A stretch of 64,000 nt of DNA from Coleophoma eucalyptorum (GCA_026120035.1 JALRME010000002.1:2170001-2234000); one strand, 5' to 3'; counted from the first letter of the stretch, positions 23,579 through 37,062 are shown. Numbers and translations are program-made. The notes: generated by a model from the letters alone, not told the origin.

Positions 23579-24695
23579 ACAAGTCGCTGAAGATGTATCG
23601 TGATGGCTTCTAAGAATATAGGAAATTCCTTCCGTTAATAATATCTATAGAATGAAGTGCAAGGAAATGGCGACTATCAATGACACTCAGGAAGGAAGTG
23701 TTGGAAGTGATGGTGCTGACAGTAAGGACGGTGAGTGTTTATCAATATAATCAAATTAAACTAAGGGACTCAGCCTTGTCGGCAGCTGTGTTTCCGTATC
23801 GGCCTGGTGGTCCATGTGTCTAACCGCGTCGTATTCGTATGCACAGCTTGTTGCAAAGCATTTACGGCTAAGAATAACGACCTGAAATTAGAGTCGGGAG
23901 TGGCTAAAGAGTTTCAACTACTTGCGCTTGCTAATCGCCATTAAAGTTTCCGTTTCCCATGGGGTTTTCTAACTGGCTTTATACCTCTGCTGTCAAGCTT
24001 GAAGACGACGTCGCTTAAACTTCGCGAACCGTCGACAGTATTACCTAAAGTACTTCTTCAAGTTATGGAGATAACCTTCGATCAATTGCTTTATATAATG
24101 ATTAGAATTAGCATGGCTATCTGGATAGAATTTGTCAAAACAAAAATACTGTCTACCACGTGACATGTGACAATTGTAAGCAGGCTCTCCCTATCAGTCA
24201 TGCTCTTTCCTCTCTATCCATATAGTCAATTCAACCTCTGATACCCCACACACAGTTCATAGCTACATAGTTTATGCGAAAATTGCTCTGTATGGTTATT
24301 TATAGATAATAGTATTCCATGTAGTAATCTGAAGTTGGCATGTATGAACAACTGAATCCTATATATCTGCGTAATCGTTTTCGTATTGACAGGGGTCCTG
24401 TGCTCAACAGCTATCAAAAACGGGATTTTGCTAATATTCTTGCTTTGTCTCAAACATATCAGAGACACGTGGATTGTACAAAAGTTGAGCGAAACTTGAG
24501 ATGAAAAGAATCTGCTTTTCTCAACTACATGCTTCCATATCACATATTACAACTAATATTTTCAAAGGCCCGTAACAAGTACAGTAACACCTCTTTCAAT
24601 GCATACTAGAACAAATTACCATGCACTTCGTAACACTCAACACATTTGTAAATTTCTTCTGGACTGCTCCAGCTTTCGACTTCATCCTCGAGTAA
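23579..24695. other. Intergenic region upstream of the Sec14-like gene
   Basis: About 1.1 kb, moderately AT-rich. Includes the Sec14-like promoter and the sugar transporter 3' flank. A minus frame at 24226-24543 has no recognisable motif and no codon bias I can see. No RNA gene. Confidence 0.5.
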
Positions 24696-26829
24696 TTAAG
24701 TGGTCTTTGGCTCGGCCGCGACCACCTCTGGAGCATCATCGTGACTGGGTTGTTTTCCGAACTTCTCCTCGGGATCCATCTCACCGCGCTCCAATCTTCT
24801 CGTATGAGTATCAACGTGAGTCTTCCAAGCTGGAGTACCCAAGTACTTGATGCTACCAGGCTTGGTGAAGTCAAAGATCTCCTCAACTTCTTCGAGTGGC
24901 TTCTGGCTAGTCTCGGGGAAGACAAACAGGACGTGGATGAACATAGCTACGCAGAAGACACCGAATAGGATATATGTTTTCCATGTGATATTGGCGAAGG
25001 CGGGCGGGACAAAGTAGGCCAGGGCGAAGTTGAATGCCCAGTTAGCTGATGTGGCAAGGGCGACGGCCTTTCCACGAACGCGGAGTGGATAAAGCTCGGA
25101 TGGATAAATCCAACTGACTGGTCCCCAAGTTGGAGCATATGAAGCCACAAAGAGATAAGTACAAGCAATAAGAGCCTTTGCTGGTGCACCGGTAATCTTC
25201 ATGGATTCTGAAGCAGATGGAAATTCGTGAGGTGCTGGCTTGACGCTGTAGACGGCAAGCAAGGCGGCGTTGATGAACAAGAATGTCATCATGAAAAAGG
25301 CTCCTATCAAGAGTGGCTTGCGGCGACCCCAGCGGTCGATGAACAAGAGTGCCGGCACAGTCGTGACCACGTTGATGATGTACTGAATTGAAGATGGGAG
25401 CAAGACACTGTTTGATAGGCCCTGTGATGAATTGTCAGCGAGCTCCAAGTCATTAAATCTGGATCATGTGGTAGACTCACAGCCATGGTAAAGATATATG
25501 TGATATAGTACATCATAACGTTCATTCTGTGCATAAGTTAGTAACCTATCTTGCGAAAGGGGTGGGCCAGTATCTGACCCAGTAAGTTGCGACCAAATTT
25601 GGCAGAAGATGCCCTACTCCATGTCAGCTGCCAATCCCCCATGCTTAGCAGGCAAGATTACTCACGATATGTGTGCGATTAATCATGTCAGGCTTGAGTA
25701 ATTCCCAGTATGTGACATCCGAATTGGCACGCTCGAATTCAACGACTTCTCTGATCTCTGCCATCTCCTTTGCAACAAAGGGAGAGCTTTCGTCACCATG
25801 TGCGTGCACTTTTGAAATATCGTCAGAAGGTAATTTCGTGCGAAGAACAAGGCAACCTACCTAGAGCCAAAACTCTGATACTCTCTTCCCAACGGTCTTT
25901 CTTTGCGAGCCATCTAGGTGATTCCGGGAGGAATATCATGGCGAAGAAAAGGAAGATCGCTGGTAGCATCTGCAGGCCCCATGGGACACGGAATGCAGCC
26001 GTACCATTGATCGACGCGCAGCCGTAACTGATGTAAAACATGATCAAAATTCCCCAAGTGATAGCCCCTGTTGCCGATTGTTAGGATATGCCATCGCCTA
26101 TTGTTCAAGCAGTACTGCTTACATTGTTGACAGCCGACGAGTCTTCCTCGCTTGGATGGAGGAGCAACCTATAAAAGATGGAATTAGCTATCCATGTTGA
26201 CTTCGATTCGCTCGAGGCAAGACTTTAAAAAATTGGAAATAGAATCGGTTTACCTCGGTGATATAGACAGGAACCTGAGCAGAGCAGATCCCAACAGCTA
26301 GACCATTGACAATACGTCCGACTACCAACATAGGGATATTTTGCGAAGCGCAAACAAGGATCGAACCAACACACCTATTACGAAAAGGTCAACAACATGC
26401 ACCTCCAGATATCCACTGCTTTATGACTCACCAGATAATGGAGCCAATTTGAATGGATGTTTTTCTACCGTAGATATCGGAAAGGTACCCAGAGAGGAGA
26501 GAACCCAGCCAAGAACCAGCAGGCATGGAAGCAGTAATACCACCTAGGTTGAGTAAGCCCATCGAATCTGTATCCACATGGAATATTTCCTACCTTGCAC
26601 GGAAGAACTTGGGCCATTGCACTTGTTGTCAACAATTTCGCCTTGGTTGAAGTAACAGAGGTATGGCTCGGTAGAGATAATAGCCGACATGGACGAGATA
26701 TCAAAGCCTAAAAACAAGACAATTAGCAGTCTGAAAGTAGAAAGTAGATTTTTTGAACTCACCAAATAGCCCTCCTCCGACCACTGCAACAGCAGCGATC
26801 ACATATACATTTCCCACCGTATAGCCCAT
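24696..26829 (-). CDS. MFS sugar transporter (sugar porter family)
   Basis: A plasma-membrane sugar/H+ symporter-type protein of 538 aa with twelve predicted membrane segments. Ten exons: 26829-26763, 26707-26594, 26543-26432, 26374-26254, 26168-26123, 26067-25861, 25808-25666, 25613-25579, 25526-25481 and 25421-24696. Nine introns of 50-85 nt all have GT-AG ends and consistent phases. Family motifs in order: GGGLFGFDISS in TM1, GYLSDIYGRKTS, the R-G-R segment APPSKRGRLVGCQQ, PESPRWLAKKDR, SQLTGMNVMMYYITYIF in TM7, FIDRWGRRKPLL, WIYPSELYPLRVRGKAVA, and the cytosolic end PETSQKPLEEVEEIF (a variant of PETKGxxLEE). The substrate (hexose, pentose or disaccharide) cannot be read from the sequence. 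No sugar-metabolism genes flank it. The long upstream region may hold carbon-source control elements. Confidence 0.93.
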
Positions 26830-29456
26830 GGTGAAGCTGTGTTGTCGACAATGCTAGCACGCGATGGTAAAGTGAAGTTTGCTGATATAAGTTTTCGGTA
26901 TAGGCAATGCAAGCACGCGATGAGGGAATAACAAAAACCGACAGCCAAGAGATGCGGGATAGAGAAGGTATATATGATCAGATTGACAGAGATCAGGCCG
27001 GGGTCGATGAGGAGAAAGGGCCGATTCTGAACAGCAGTAGGGCGCTGATGGTACAGAAATACAGCAACAAAATCGAGCAATTGAGGCAAGGATATGCAAG
27101 ACTCTCCATGCATAGTTCCCCGTCCGCTCCTCTCCACATCCACAATCCCAGAGACTCGTTAGCCACCCCGTCATCCTGGCTTGCCTTTTGACACTTGCAA
27201 CGCAGAGCTACCCAGGCCCTTTGGTATACATCGTATCACGAGCGGGCGTCACAATTCATGTGCCATCGCCTTTGAAACATCCTTTCTTTGGCTACCCTTG
27301 ACATAATTCAGATGGCCTATGACTTATGGCACCACTGCGTATACCCTCACGAATCCGCCCGCACTCATTGGCTGTTCCCACGGCCGTGTCCAACCGTGCA
27401 GCAGGGTCTAGGAAGCAAAAGTTGCATCCCGGGTCTGGACTTGGCCCAATGACTTACTCGGCTCAAGATTTATCAGAGGCAACGATAACCTTCCGCCCTC
27501 CTGCTTCTTTGGTCAGTCCACTTGCCAGCTGTTGCGGAGGAGTTTTTGCGTAAAGAATGGAGTCCCCGATTCTGCTCATTTCGCAGGGCCGGGGAAGGGG
27601 GTGGTGGTGGGGCAAGACAACCCGTGATCATCCATTTCTTACACCGGCGATACTTCCCCAATCATCCCTCTACACTTTGATATAGGATCTCCATTTGTCC
27701 TTTACGATGCTAGTTCTCGTACGCGTAGTGATACCGTCCAGCTTGTCGCGTTACTTTTTTTTCTTTCAATTTTTCAAAGTGAGCGTCTGACTTGCTACTC
27801 ACTAATAGGTTCAGGGTCTTACTGTCCCAGCGAACGGTTTGCGGTGGGGAATCTACTAGAGGCTACTGTGCTCACTTACTCGTTATCCACTCTACTCAAT
27901 TGCTCCCTTAATTGACCTCAAGTTTTGGTCTTGAGACCTCAGATATCGTACACACCCCCTGGTGCTGGGACAGCTCTTCTCAATCAAGTATATCACCCAT
28001 AGTGTTTCTTCCATGTCGTCAAAAGCCAGCTCGGCAACGAAGAATATGACGGTTGCCAAGGGTTTGAAGCCATGTACAGGCGACGCCTCCCGTCATCAAC
28101 CCATGTCTTGTGGAAGCTAGGATCATTCCAGGCTTCGAGTGAGTTTTCGTACCGCTGACGGAATTGAAGCAAGCTTAATTATATGGTGTAGGTTTGGCAG
28201 GGCCCTTAGTTGCTTCGTTGGAACGAATCAAGACTCCGAGGTAGAAAAGATCCAAAAGATCACCAGCCCAGTTCTTACGACTGAGGCTTCGAACGAATCC
28301 CATCGTATACCAATGGCAATACGAATTTCATTTACTCATTAAGACTGCATTCAGAGAATAATATACTCGTATCCATACACGAATATTCCACGGGAGCCTT
28401 AAGTCTCCACCGTCGACCTAGTTGGGAGCGCATGATGAAAAAAGCAACCGTGCTGAATAGATTGTGGAATCGTTCTTGATAATCTGACCATCAGTCTGCT
28501 TTCTCACCGCAACCGCCAAACCCAAGCTCTGGCCTGGTTGGCCAGTGAATGAACGGCGAGAAAAGCACGAGAACAAACGACAGAAGTCACCCGAAGAAAC
28601 GAATGCCATGCCCAATAACATGATCGGAATCGACAAGTCAATTTCCTATTCCCTTCCGTTCTTCTTTCTCACCCGGCCCGATACCAATGGCCGAGGTATG
28701 CAACGTTGCAAGAAAGTCGAGGCAGGGCCATCAGTTTTTCCACCTGTCACCATTCCCCATTTTCTGTGCGCGGGACTCCATGGGGAAGACTGGGTCCGGT
28801 CCAAGGCTGCAAATGTATAACAATTGTGTATGGTTATGCATCGAGATATGCCCGTCATGTGATGTGCCAATGGAGGGGTTGCGGTTCCACTTTGTCGAAT
28901 GCTGCTGCATCACGCTGTGGCGAGCCTCTGCCAATTTGGCACGGGGGTTACTTTGAGACGAGGGGTTTGCTACCTTCTTTGTAGAGGAGCTGGTCCGCAT
29001 CTCTGATAGATGTTATATCTATACACAATTCCCGAAGCTTCCTATGTAAGTTGCGCAAGTTATTTACTGCTCTACGCAGCTGCCAACACGTCTGCGCCAC
29101 GCGACCAAGAAACAGAGAGGTCTCTAAGGCTTCAGATTTCAAGCACGCCAAGAACCGCTCGTTACTCACAGAGCCTGGGGATCAAAACACCATGAGGCCG
29201 AAGAAAGCTGTTAGGACCTGCGACCATCCGCTTTTGAAGCTGGAAAGGAACTGATCTAGCCTGAGCATAGCCATCCTAGCGCCAATCGCTCGCTGACTGC
29301 TAAGCTCAACTCGAAGTTGTTTCATCTCAGCTGGGGCCATGCTCAGCAACCACAGACTACCTCACTTTACCTACAGAACAGATCACCTCACATCCTCAAC
29401 GAGAGACAGCAGCAAAATACCCTTAGAACGTTATCTCGAGAAAAGACGCGGCAAAC
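26830..29456. other. Divergent intergenic region, sugar transporter / DUF7053-like gene
   Basis: About 2.6 kb between divergent genes. Frames on both strands are short and without motifs. A pyrimidine/purine-rich stretch lies near 27560-27630. No RNA gene, no repeat longer than a few units. The size suggests extended regulatory DNA for the transporter. Confidence 0.45.
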
Positions 29457-30162
29457 ATGTCGTGTAAGAAACTCCGTCTCCATCTTTTTGAAGCACTACA
29501 CATACATTGATATTCACATGCTAACAAGTCCCTCTTGTCCCGCAGTCCTCAACACCACAACCGACACGCTCACTGTCACTAAGCTCCCCGGCCACATCAC
29601 CAAAGCACAAGTTTTGGCACTCTTACACGACCATGACCGGATGATAACGATGAACCCACTGGTGACAGCGCACCACCTACAGCCGGCATCAATGGCAGCC
29701 GCATTCTTCAAGAACGAACTCCCAGAGCACAAACCACAGGTCAAAGACGGAGTGGAGGTGCCAATTCCCATCTACTCGATCACCGACGACATGAGTGGGG
29801 GCGGCGCCAAAGCAGGGACTGCAGGAGAAGGGGAAGAGCAACCAGCGAGCGGAGGCAGTTGGCGCGGCGGGTGGGCAAAACGGTTCATCCCAGATGCGAT
29901 CACGTATAACGCTGCGATACAGAATCGCGAGGATGGGATGCTGACGATTACCCACGCGCCAATGGGCGTGCATTCTACAACGACGTGGCTCGTGAAGGAA
30001 GCAGATGATGAGAGTGGAGGGTTAGTGCTCGAAGAGAGGGGCAGGGTGTCGAGCAATCGCATGTTAATGGGCTTTATTAAGACAACATTGCAGGAAAGTC
30101 ATGATAAGCTGGTGAAAGATTTCGTAGCAGTTTTGGAGAGGGAAGCTGCTAAGTTTTCGTAG
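29457..30162 (+). CDS. DUF7053-like fungal protein
   Basis: A 207-aa protein with a seven-base first exon (29457-29463, ATGTCGT) followed by an 82-nt intron (29464-29545, GTAAGA, branch CTAACA, acceptor CGCAG) and exon 2 (29546-30162). The predicted start is MSSLNTTTDTLTVTKLPGHI. Conserved-looking blocks are ITKAQVLALLHDHDRMITMNPLV near the N-terminus, IPIYSITDDM, a Gly-rich loop (about residues 105-130), RFIPDAITYNAAIQNREDGM, and ITHAPMGVHSTTTWLV, then a C-terminal helix MLMGFIKTTLQESHDKLVKDFVAVLE. This pattern fits the fungal DUF7053 family, which has an SRPBCC/START-like look; the biochemical function is unknown. The longer open frame upstream of 29457 is not used, because the splice gives a better start. 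Confidence 0.72.
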
Positions 30163-31921
30163 CCGTCGACGTCGGCGAGTGCAAGAAAGCCCGTCCCTAG
30201 TTGAATGGATTCAAGAGTGAAGGTAATTATCGTCGGAGTCAGGTAGGTTGGTAATTTAGGATAGATGCAGGTCATTCAGCTTAGGTCAGATCTCAGTCTA
30301 TATATACATATAATAGTACACAAATACTCACAGAGCAACATCCCTCACGATCATCTCCCCAATCCTCTTCTCTGCTCAACCCACAGAATAGCCATTCTCA
30401 CACCGCATCTTGCGAATACTTATTTATAGGGCATCTTCCGACCTCTATTAGCTCGCCACAATAACTATCACGCGCGTCAGACAAACCGTCACGGAGAGGC
30501 AGAGTCAGCGATAACCTAGCAGCAGAGCAAATCACAAATCGGTCATTGACTCAATTCTCTTCTCCTCAGAAACCGTTGCCCATTCCAAAAACGATGTTGC
30601 CACCTGCCTATACCTGATCTACTAGGTACTCTACTCGCGCGCACTCTAGCCTTCACCCCTCGCGCCCTTAAGCGACGAGAATCAAAACAACAACAGTGAG
30701 CCACAATCGATAGGTGATCTCTATTTCCCCCTCCCTCTTGAAAATAATAATAACAAACGACCTTCTGTCACATTCAGAGCTCATAATATGCGATCCTTCA
30801 AAACATCTTTGATTTCTCGGGTAGACTCCGGGCTGTAAAACATCAATTGTTTGTTTTATAAAGCCGCCCATAGCGCATATAACTAAACCTTCCCATCCCA
30901 TTCCTCTGTCCAATTCCATTTTCCTCCCAAAGTATCCAATTGTGGATTTTGTTTCCGAACTTGTTGTTTTGGTGGTTGATAAATTTTTCTTTCTTAAGTG
31001 CCGACTCCTTCTCTCCTCATTCCCATCTCCTACTTAGAAGGGCCGCTCCATTCTCGCTATTTTTGTTTTGGCCTCTCATCTGCTAAATTTCCAGAGGTGC
31101 TTGCAATAACTCATCATCAAAAAGCAATTCCTTCACTCCCATAAATCATTCATCGTCATCCCAAGAAAAGAAAGGAAAGCAAAAGAACCAAAGACGAAAT
31201 CTCCTGCTTGCCTCCAAACCCACCCACCAAAGAAAATCTGCCATCCATCCCCAAGCCCACCGTGCCACCTAGTTATGTAGCCCATATCCAAGACCATTGA
31301 AAGCCGATTCATCATTTAAAACGAGAATCCGTCGTTGACATAGACACCGGTGAAAAGTGAACCATCCTCCAACCCAGTCCAATCCAGTCCAAGAAGTGAC
31401 CAAGCAAAGAATCGAATACGTAATAAGAAAATAATTTCTTTGCTGCCAAGCAAGGCAAACCTGAAATTGTTGTAATCAAGGTCAAGTACAAAAGACCTAA
31501 GAGGGTATCTGATAGCGGTCGATCTAATTGCTGAAGTATTGTTGCCACAGTGAAGCCTAGATTTAAGGCTGTGTAGATGGACAACGCCTCCAATCGCTGG
31601 GCTGGTTGTTGACTGATAAGCGTTGATGATCGATTCGTTGATATTTCTATATTTGTCGTAACCATAGCATCCCGTATTTACCACGGTGGTAACGTATTTG
31701 CTGAAAAAGAAGTGATTGAAATCCTCTCATATCATCAGGCTTTTAGAAGGAAAACAATAGGTCATAAATGCCGGTTTTGAGGAACAGGTACCAATTTGAG
31801 ATAGGTCGAAATGATCATTCACGTTGTGCTACCGAATCCTCTGCTCTTGCTCGCATATGACTAGCTTGGATCTCAAGACTGCGGGCCATTAAGTGTGTCA
31901 CTGAAATAATTAGCATACTCC
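30163..31921. other. Convergent intergenic region, DUF7053-like gene / C2H2 factor 3' side
   Basis: About 1.75 kb. Probably includes a long 3' UTR of the transcription factor gene. Frames at minus 30668-30919 and 31312-31684 show no motif. No RNA gene seen. Confidence 0.45.
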
Positions 31922-34900
31922 TTATAAGACCACGATTCCCTTACCAGGCCAGACTGCAGCTTTGTCCAGCATATAAGCTGTCACTCTCAAAATCTTGCTC
32001 CCATACCCGGAATTGTCTCCACCAGGAAGTCTTTGTGCAGCAGCAGTCATTGAGGCAACGGCTCCCATGCCTTGCAGGTCGTAATTCATCTTAATCTCAG
32101 CGCTATTAAGAACTTCTTGAATCTTGGCGAGAAGCTTGCAGTCCTCCTCCTCAAGAAGCATGATGCCAGGTACTTGGCTAAGGTCGATATCGTCCTTACC
32201 CAGGATACCTAGGTAGCGCCCAACGCGTTCCTGCACGGTTGCAATCCACTCTGCAAGGACTTGAGCGCAGTCAAAAGCACACATGGCTGATTGTAGCGGT
32301 AGTTCCCGAGAAGTGAAGTCTGCAAACGTGACACCGAGTTTATCGGACATGGACAGTGAATCAGCAGCATAGAAGGCAGCTTTTCTAAGATGGCGTTCAC
32401 GCTTTGATGTGGCACCCGAGTTAGCCTGATTACCACCGTTAGAAATTTTGAACTCAGTCGACGAATTCGATGTGGGAGGAGTATCTACGAAGACAGAACT
32501 GGTCCCTGAGGAAGGGTCTGCTGAATCATCTGAGCCAGGAGAATGCTCTGCATGTTGCACGATTTCACTTCCACGTGACAGCTCTTCAGCCATGCCGTCA
32601 AAGTCTCGTTGCCAAAATTTCTCCTTGGATCGGGAGAGGTTGACGAATAGTCGGACATATGCAAGGTCAAGAAGAGGAATGCTGTCCGCAGACAATGGGC
32701 CCAGGCCAAACGGATTTGGTCGTTCAAGACTGTGTTGTGGGTTGCTCGCCCACGCAGCCTGCCATGCTTTCAAAGCGGGTTCAATGTGCCTGTGCATCTT
32801 CTCAGTCTCTTCGTTGGTCCAAACTTTGTTGTGGTGTCTTTGTCTTGTTTCCCAGATGTAGTTGTGCAAAGCATTAATGAGCACTAAACATCCGAACGTG
32901 CTTGGTCTGAGATCACTCTTGGGCAGTTCTGTCGGATTGACACTGGAACCGAACTGTTGTTGCATGTGAAGTTGTTGCTGCTGCTGCTTTTCACTCGTCC
33001 TCAAAAGCTCTCCAAGTGCATCGTGGAGAGTAATCTGATTATGGTCGGCCATTCTTGCTCCACCTTTGGCTCGGAAACTGCTCGCGCTTTCAGCGGCCCA
33101 GAATTCCTCATCGCAAGGCAAGTCCAGCATGATTTCGGAATTGGTCAACGCCGGTGTGTGATTATATGCAGACACCAGAAGGCTTGAGAGAATGAATACG
33201 GCATACAGAGTCCTCTTTCGCTCTTCCATGGTCTTCCACTTGAGCCACTCATATTGATCATCTGAAACGTCAACCTTGTCCCAATCTGTATCTTCATCTG
33301 CCATGGATACGTCTTGTTGTGAATTTTGCTGTGGCCTAAGCAATTCCGCAGCACGAGCGAGACTGACAAGTGCTGCACAGTGAGTACTTGCAATATCTCC
33401 TGCAGTCTTGTCTCCGCAGTTGTGGCCATATACAACATTCAGCAACATGGCTTGAACCAGCCATACAGGAGTATGCACCGAGTTGTCTGTGCTTCTTGTG
33501 CCATGACCTGTAATGGATGGCCTTCGGTGGTCAGCTTTCCGGACGTCTTCCTTGCGACGTTCCTCCAGGTACAACTGAATCATCTTCTTGGCAGAGTCAA
33601 ATAATTCCTTCGATTGCACGGGCTCAAGCTCATAGAGAGCACCAATAGCCGCCATTGAAAGAATCAGACAACCACGACCACCAACTAAGCCCGGAGCATG
33701 TCCATTATTGGAGTATGCGGGAACGTCAAATGACAGGGTGGAGATATGCAAGAATGGAAGATGGGGATGGAAGTGTCGAATATAAGCTCCAACATAACGC
33801 TGTAGGTCAAATGTACTTGGCAGGGTTCTGGTCGTCTCACTCGCGTTGCTGGTTCGACCCGAGAAGTGAGGAGATAAGGGTGAACTCGTCGCTGTAAAAG
33901 AGTATTTCCGGCCTCCAAAGGGCGCGCATTGAGCCAAGGCAGCTAGAAGAGCCTGCCTAGTAGATTCAGTGATGGAGGCTAAAGGAAGACTAGTATGCAT
34001 ACTGCCGTTCATAGAAACTGGTGTCTCAGGTCCAAAATTCATCGTCTGATGTAATCCTTGTGTTGTTAGGCCCGGCATCACAGACGGACTAAGAGAGCTC
34101 ATAGATGGCGGAGGTGTAGAGAAATATGGATCATTTGCGTGCTTTTGAGGTAAGCTGTGTGGTGAAAGAGGACCAGTCATCAAATCCGGAAAGCCTGAAT
34201 GGCCTAAATCCAGCGTAAAAGGGTTTGGTGTCATTAAAGGGGGCGCCATCATCGAGCTCTGCCACATGGCCCCAGTGGTTGCAGCTGCGGGATTGTTCGA
34301 ACCATCCAGCATAACTTCACTGATGCCACTTTGACTAGCGGTGCTGATTGCTGAAGGGGATGAGCCATCTATAGCGCTTTCGTTAGGTCCGTTGAATGAC
34401 ATTTGGTGCTCGAATCCAGTCATCCAGTCAAAGTTCTCGTCTAGTGCCTGGCTCGCAGACATATCCGGGAACGCCTGATGGTACGGAGAAGCAGCATCTA
34501 TGGCCATCGACTGAGGAGAGTCACTATAATGCAAAGCATTGGGGTTGATAGTAGTGGAAGTTGGACCGAACAAGAGTCCTTCAAAATCAAAATCGTTGCC
34601 GTTAAACCCTCCATTAACAGGCGCGGTTCGCAATCCTCCGCCATAATCAATATTGTTGAATGAATTAGTTTCCAACTTTGGTAAACCGTGATTAGTGCCT
34701 CGTTGTCCCATGACTGCTGACATGCCACCGAAGTGGTCGTAATTTTGCATTGGAAGACCAGCAAGGCTAGGATGACGGCTGTGCGTTGGGGGGATTGTGC
34801 CCCGAGCAGCGACGGCAGGATTAGTAGCTGCCATAAGCTGCATATGAGCTCCATCAACATGGCTTATCGTGTTTGCTCTTGGCCTCATGGTAGAAGGTCC

Positions 34901-35461
34901 AGCACTACTTGCGACAGAACCTTTTCTAACGCGTCCCGCAGCAGTGCTACTTGCAGCGCTTTCCCGCCGATTTCTAGGTCTAGAAGATGGCGTGGTCGTC
35001 ATGTGTAGCTTCTGCTGATGCCGCAGCAGCAGATCTCGCCGAGCGAAACATCTCGCACACTCTGGACATTCAAAAGGCTTTTCTTTTGTATGCGATCGCT
35101 CATGGCGTTTTAAATGTTCTAATCGAGCAAAGGATCGTTGGCAGGTACCGCAGACGTGAGGCCGAGGTTTATCAGTCTTTGGTGGGGGAAAGTTGCTCGA
35201 GCTCTTCCCGTTGGTAGCGGGGCCTGCCACACATATGATCAGAATTGAAGCTGTAGATAAATAAAAAGAAAAAAAAAGGGAGACCGTAAGGTTCACCGTT
35301 CACCACGGTGTCGTCATGAGCGATATTTCAAGGCTGGAGTTGTGCTACGACATACCATTCTCTTCCTTCTTCATCCCACCATTCGCACCAGCGGCAGTGG
35401 ATGACGTCGCGGTAGGCATAACAGGAGGTTGCGATTGAAGTGCAGAAGGTTCATTCAGCAT
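31922..35461 (-). CDS. C2H2 zinc-finger plus fungal-specific transcription factor domain protein
   Basis: A large nuclear transcription factor, 1135 aa in the conservative model: exon 1 35461-35356, a 132-nt intron (35224-35355, GTATGT, acceptor GGCAG), exon 2 35223-31922. Two tandem C2H2 fingers occupy about residues 60-109 ([21 protein letters not shown], then [22 protein letters not shown]), of the Adr1/Klf1-like paired type. Next is a long Ser/Pro/Met/Asn-rich region (about 110-450), then a fungal-specific transcription factor domain from about residue 480 ([65 protein letters not shown]). A poly-Gln patch lies near 780. The upstream frame stays open for 15 more codons (acidic, SKDDDDSDPLSKT) until a TAG that could be a splice acceptor, so an additional 5' exon is possible. 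Target genes are unknown; both large flanking gaps suggest complex regulation. Confidence 0.9.
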
Positions 35462-36422
35462 CGTCTTCGAAAGGGGATCGCTGTCGTCGTCGTCTTTGCT
35501 AAAGATCTAGTGCAAACAGCTGGCTATGGGTCGGAATGGCATGCTATGTAGGTCTGCAAGTCAATAAACCACTCAAATCGCTCCCACTTCGGCCCTGGTG
35601 ATGTTCGAGAAGGGCCGTGACAATGGGCAGAGGGAAGAATGGAGGTAGGCTTGACTGACGGATTTCCAATGGCCAGTAGCAGATGATCTGGCGGGTCCGA
35701 TGCGATGGAGACTTGCTGCAGCAGAGTGATTTCAGGTCAGAGGATTAATGAAAGACTCCACCACCGACAGGCTGTCTCTCAAAGACGCTGCCTGCCACTT
35801 ATCGCTTGGGGATGGGCGAGTGGTGCGTCTTCGCAGCTGCACCTCCTTCGCCGTTGCAGCTTTGCCGAGTTCGATTTGTCAATCCGACGCACGATCAAGC
35901 CCGACGTGATTCGTTGTGCAGACAAGACCAAGGGGAGGCAATTGTTGTGGTTTATTTTGGAAGCGCAGTGCGAGAAAGTGAACTGAGAGAGCTGCACCGT
36001 ACTTGCGCAGCCCGAGGGGATTGGTTAGAGTGGCCTGGATTGGGCGGAATAGAACGACGTTCTGTTTGGTGGTCTTGGTCTCTCGAGGGACAAAGTATGC
36101 TGGCTGTCGGACCACAAGACTTGTTTACAAAAGGTAGATAGAGTAGGAGATGGCGGAATGACTTGACTGCAAGCACTCACTCTTGCTGCTCTCTTTGGTT
36201 TTGGCCCTGGCCCAAGCACTTCTCCCTTCCCCTTCCCTTTTGCTTTCCCTCGTACCTCGTCGTGCTCGGCTCTGAGTGGTTTAACTGGACTGGTGTACCG
36301 CTGGCTCGTAGGGGCAAGGGTCGTGGCTGAGCGAGTGCGTCTGACTTGGACAGGCCGCAATTGTGGCAGCTAGCCGGAAATCTGGAGAATACGGAGGGCG
36401 AGCAGGAGCGTTACCGTAACTC

Positions 36423-36458
36423 AAAGCACTTAAGGCACTTAAAGCACCTCACTAAGTG
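36423..36458. repeat. Tandem AAGCACTT-type short repeat
   Basis: Three near-copies of a 10-11 nt unit (AAAGCACTT, AAGGCACTT, AAAGCACCT) followed by the inverted half-site AAGTGC. It lies about 1 kb upstream of the C2H2 factor start; a cluster of binding sites is possible but unproven. Confidence 0.55.
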
Positions 36459-36784
36459 CAAATGAAGGCCTGCTACTGGTAGACCGCCCAAGTTTCGTCG
36501 TGCCCCACAAAATTATGGGGATTCTGGCGTGTCTGGCGTGTCTGGCCAGCCTGGATGTCCTGGCCGCTGCTGCTCCTGGCGTGAGAATAGTGTGAGTGAG
36601 AGTGAGCGTGAGCGAGATCGAGCGTCAGCGTGAGCAGGCTGGGACGTCGAGGGCAACAGAGATGCCTCTTCAGTTCGCAAGTTGCTGGTGTGCAGGGGTC
36701 GCCGATTGGTGTTCTGCTTGCTCTGCAACGATGAGATTCGAGGTAGGTAATGAGGGACTTAGTGTCTGCCGTGGCGTAGATGCT

Positions 36785-36807
36785 GTGCAGTGTGCAGTGT
36801 GCAGTGA
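36785..36807. repeat. (GTGTGCA)n heptanucleotide repeat
   Basis: Three tandem copies of a 7-nt unit. Simple sequence repeat with no evident function. Confidence 0.6.
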
Positions 36808-37033
36808 TGAAGTGAAGATGAAGGGGCCATGCGGATCGCTGGACATGGCCATGGGACCTTAGAATGGAGGAACCAGTACTAGCTGTGCCGGGTTGGAGAG
36901 CCCTCAAGACGGACGGGTACGGTAAGGGTTGATCAGGCTCTTAAGTGTAGGCAAATAGCACTAGATGCGGTTTATTGTTCGATAGGCAGGAACAACTACT
37001 GGGTTTAGTTATTCAGCATCATCTAAATCTCCA

Positions 37034-37062
37034 TCTAATTCTAATTCTAATTCTAATTCTAA
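37034..37062. repeat. (CTAATT)n hexanucleotide microsatellite
   Basis: About 4.7 perfect tandem copies of CTAATT. It resembles but is not the fungal telomere repeat (TTAGGG/CCCTAA). Confidence 0.85.

Noticed and set aside
37034..37062. CTAATT repeat as an interstitial telomere
   Set aside because: The unit is CTAATT, not CCCTAA; only about 4.7 copies.
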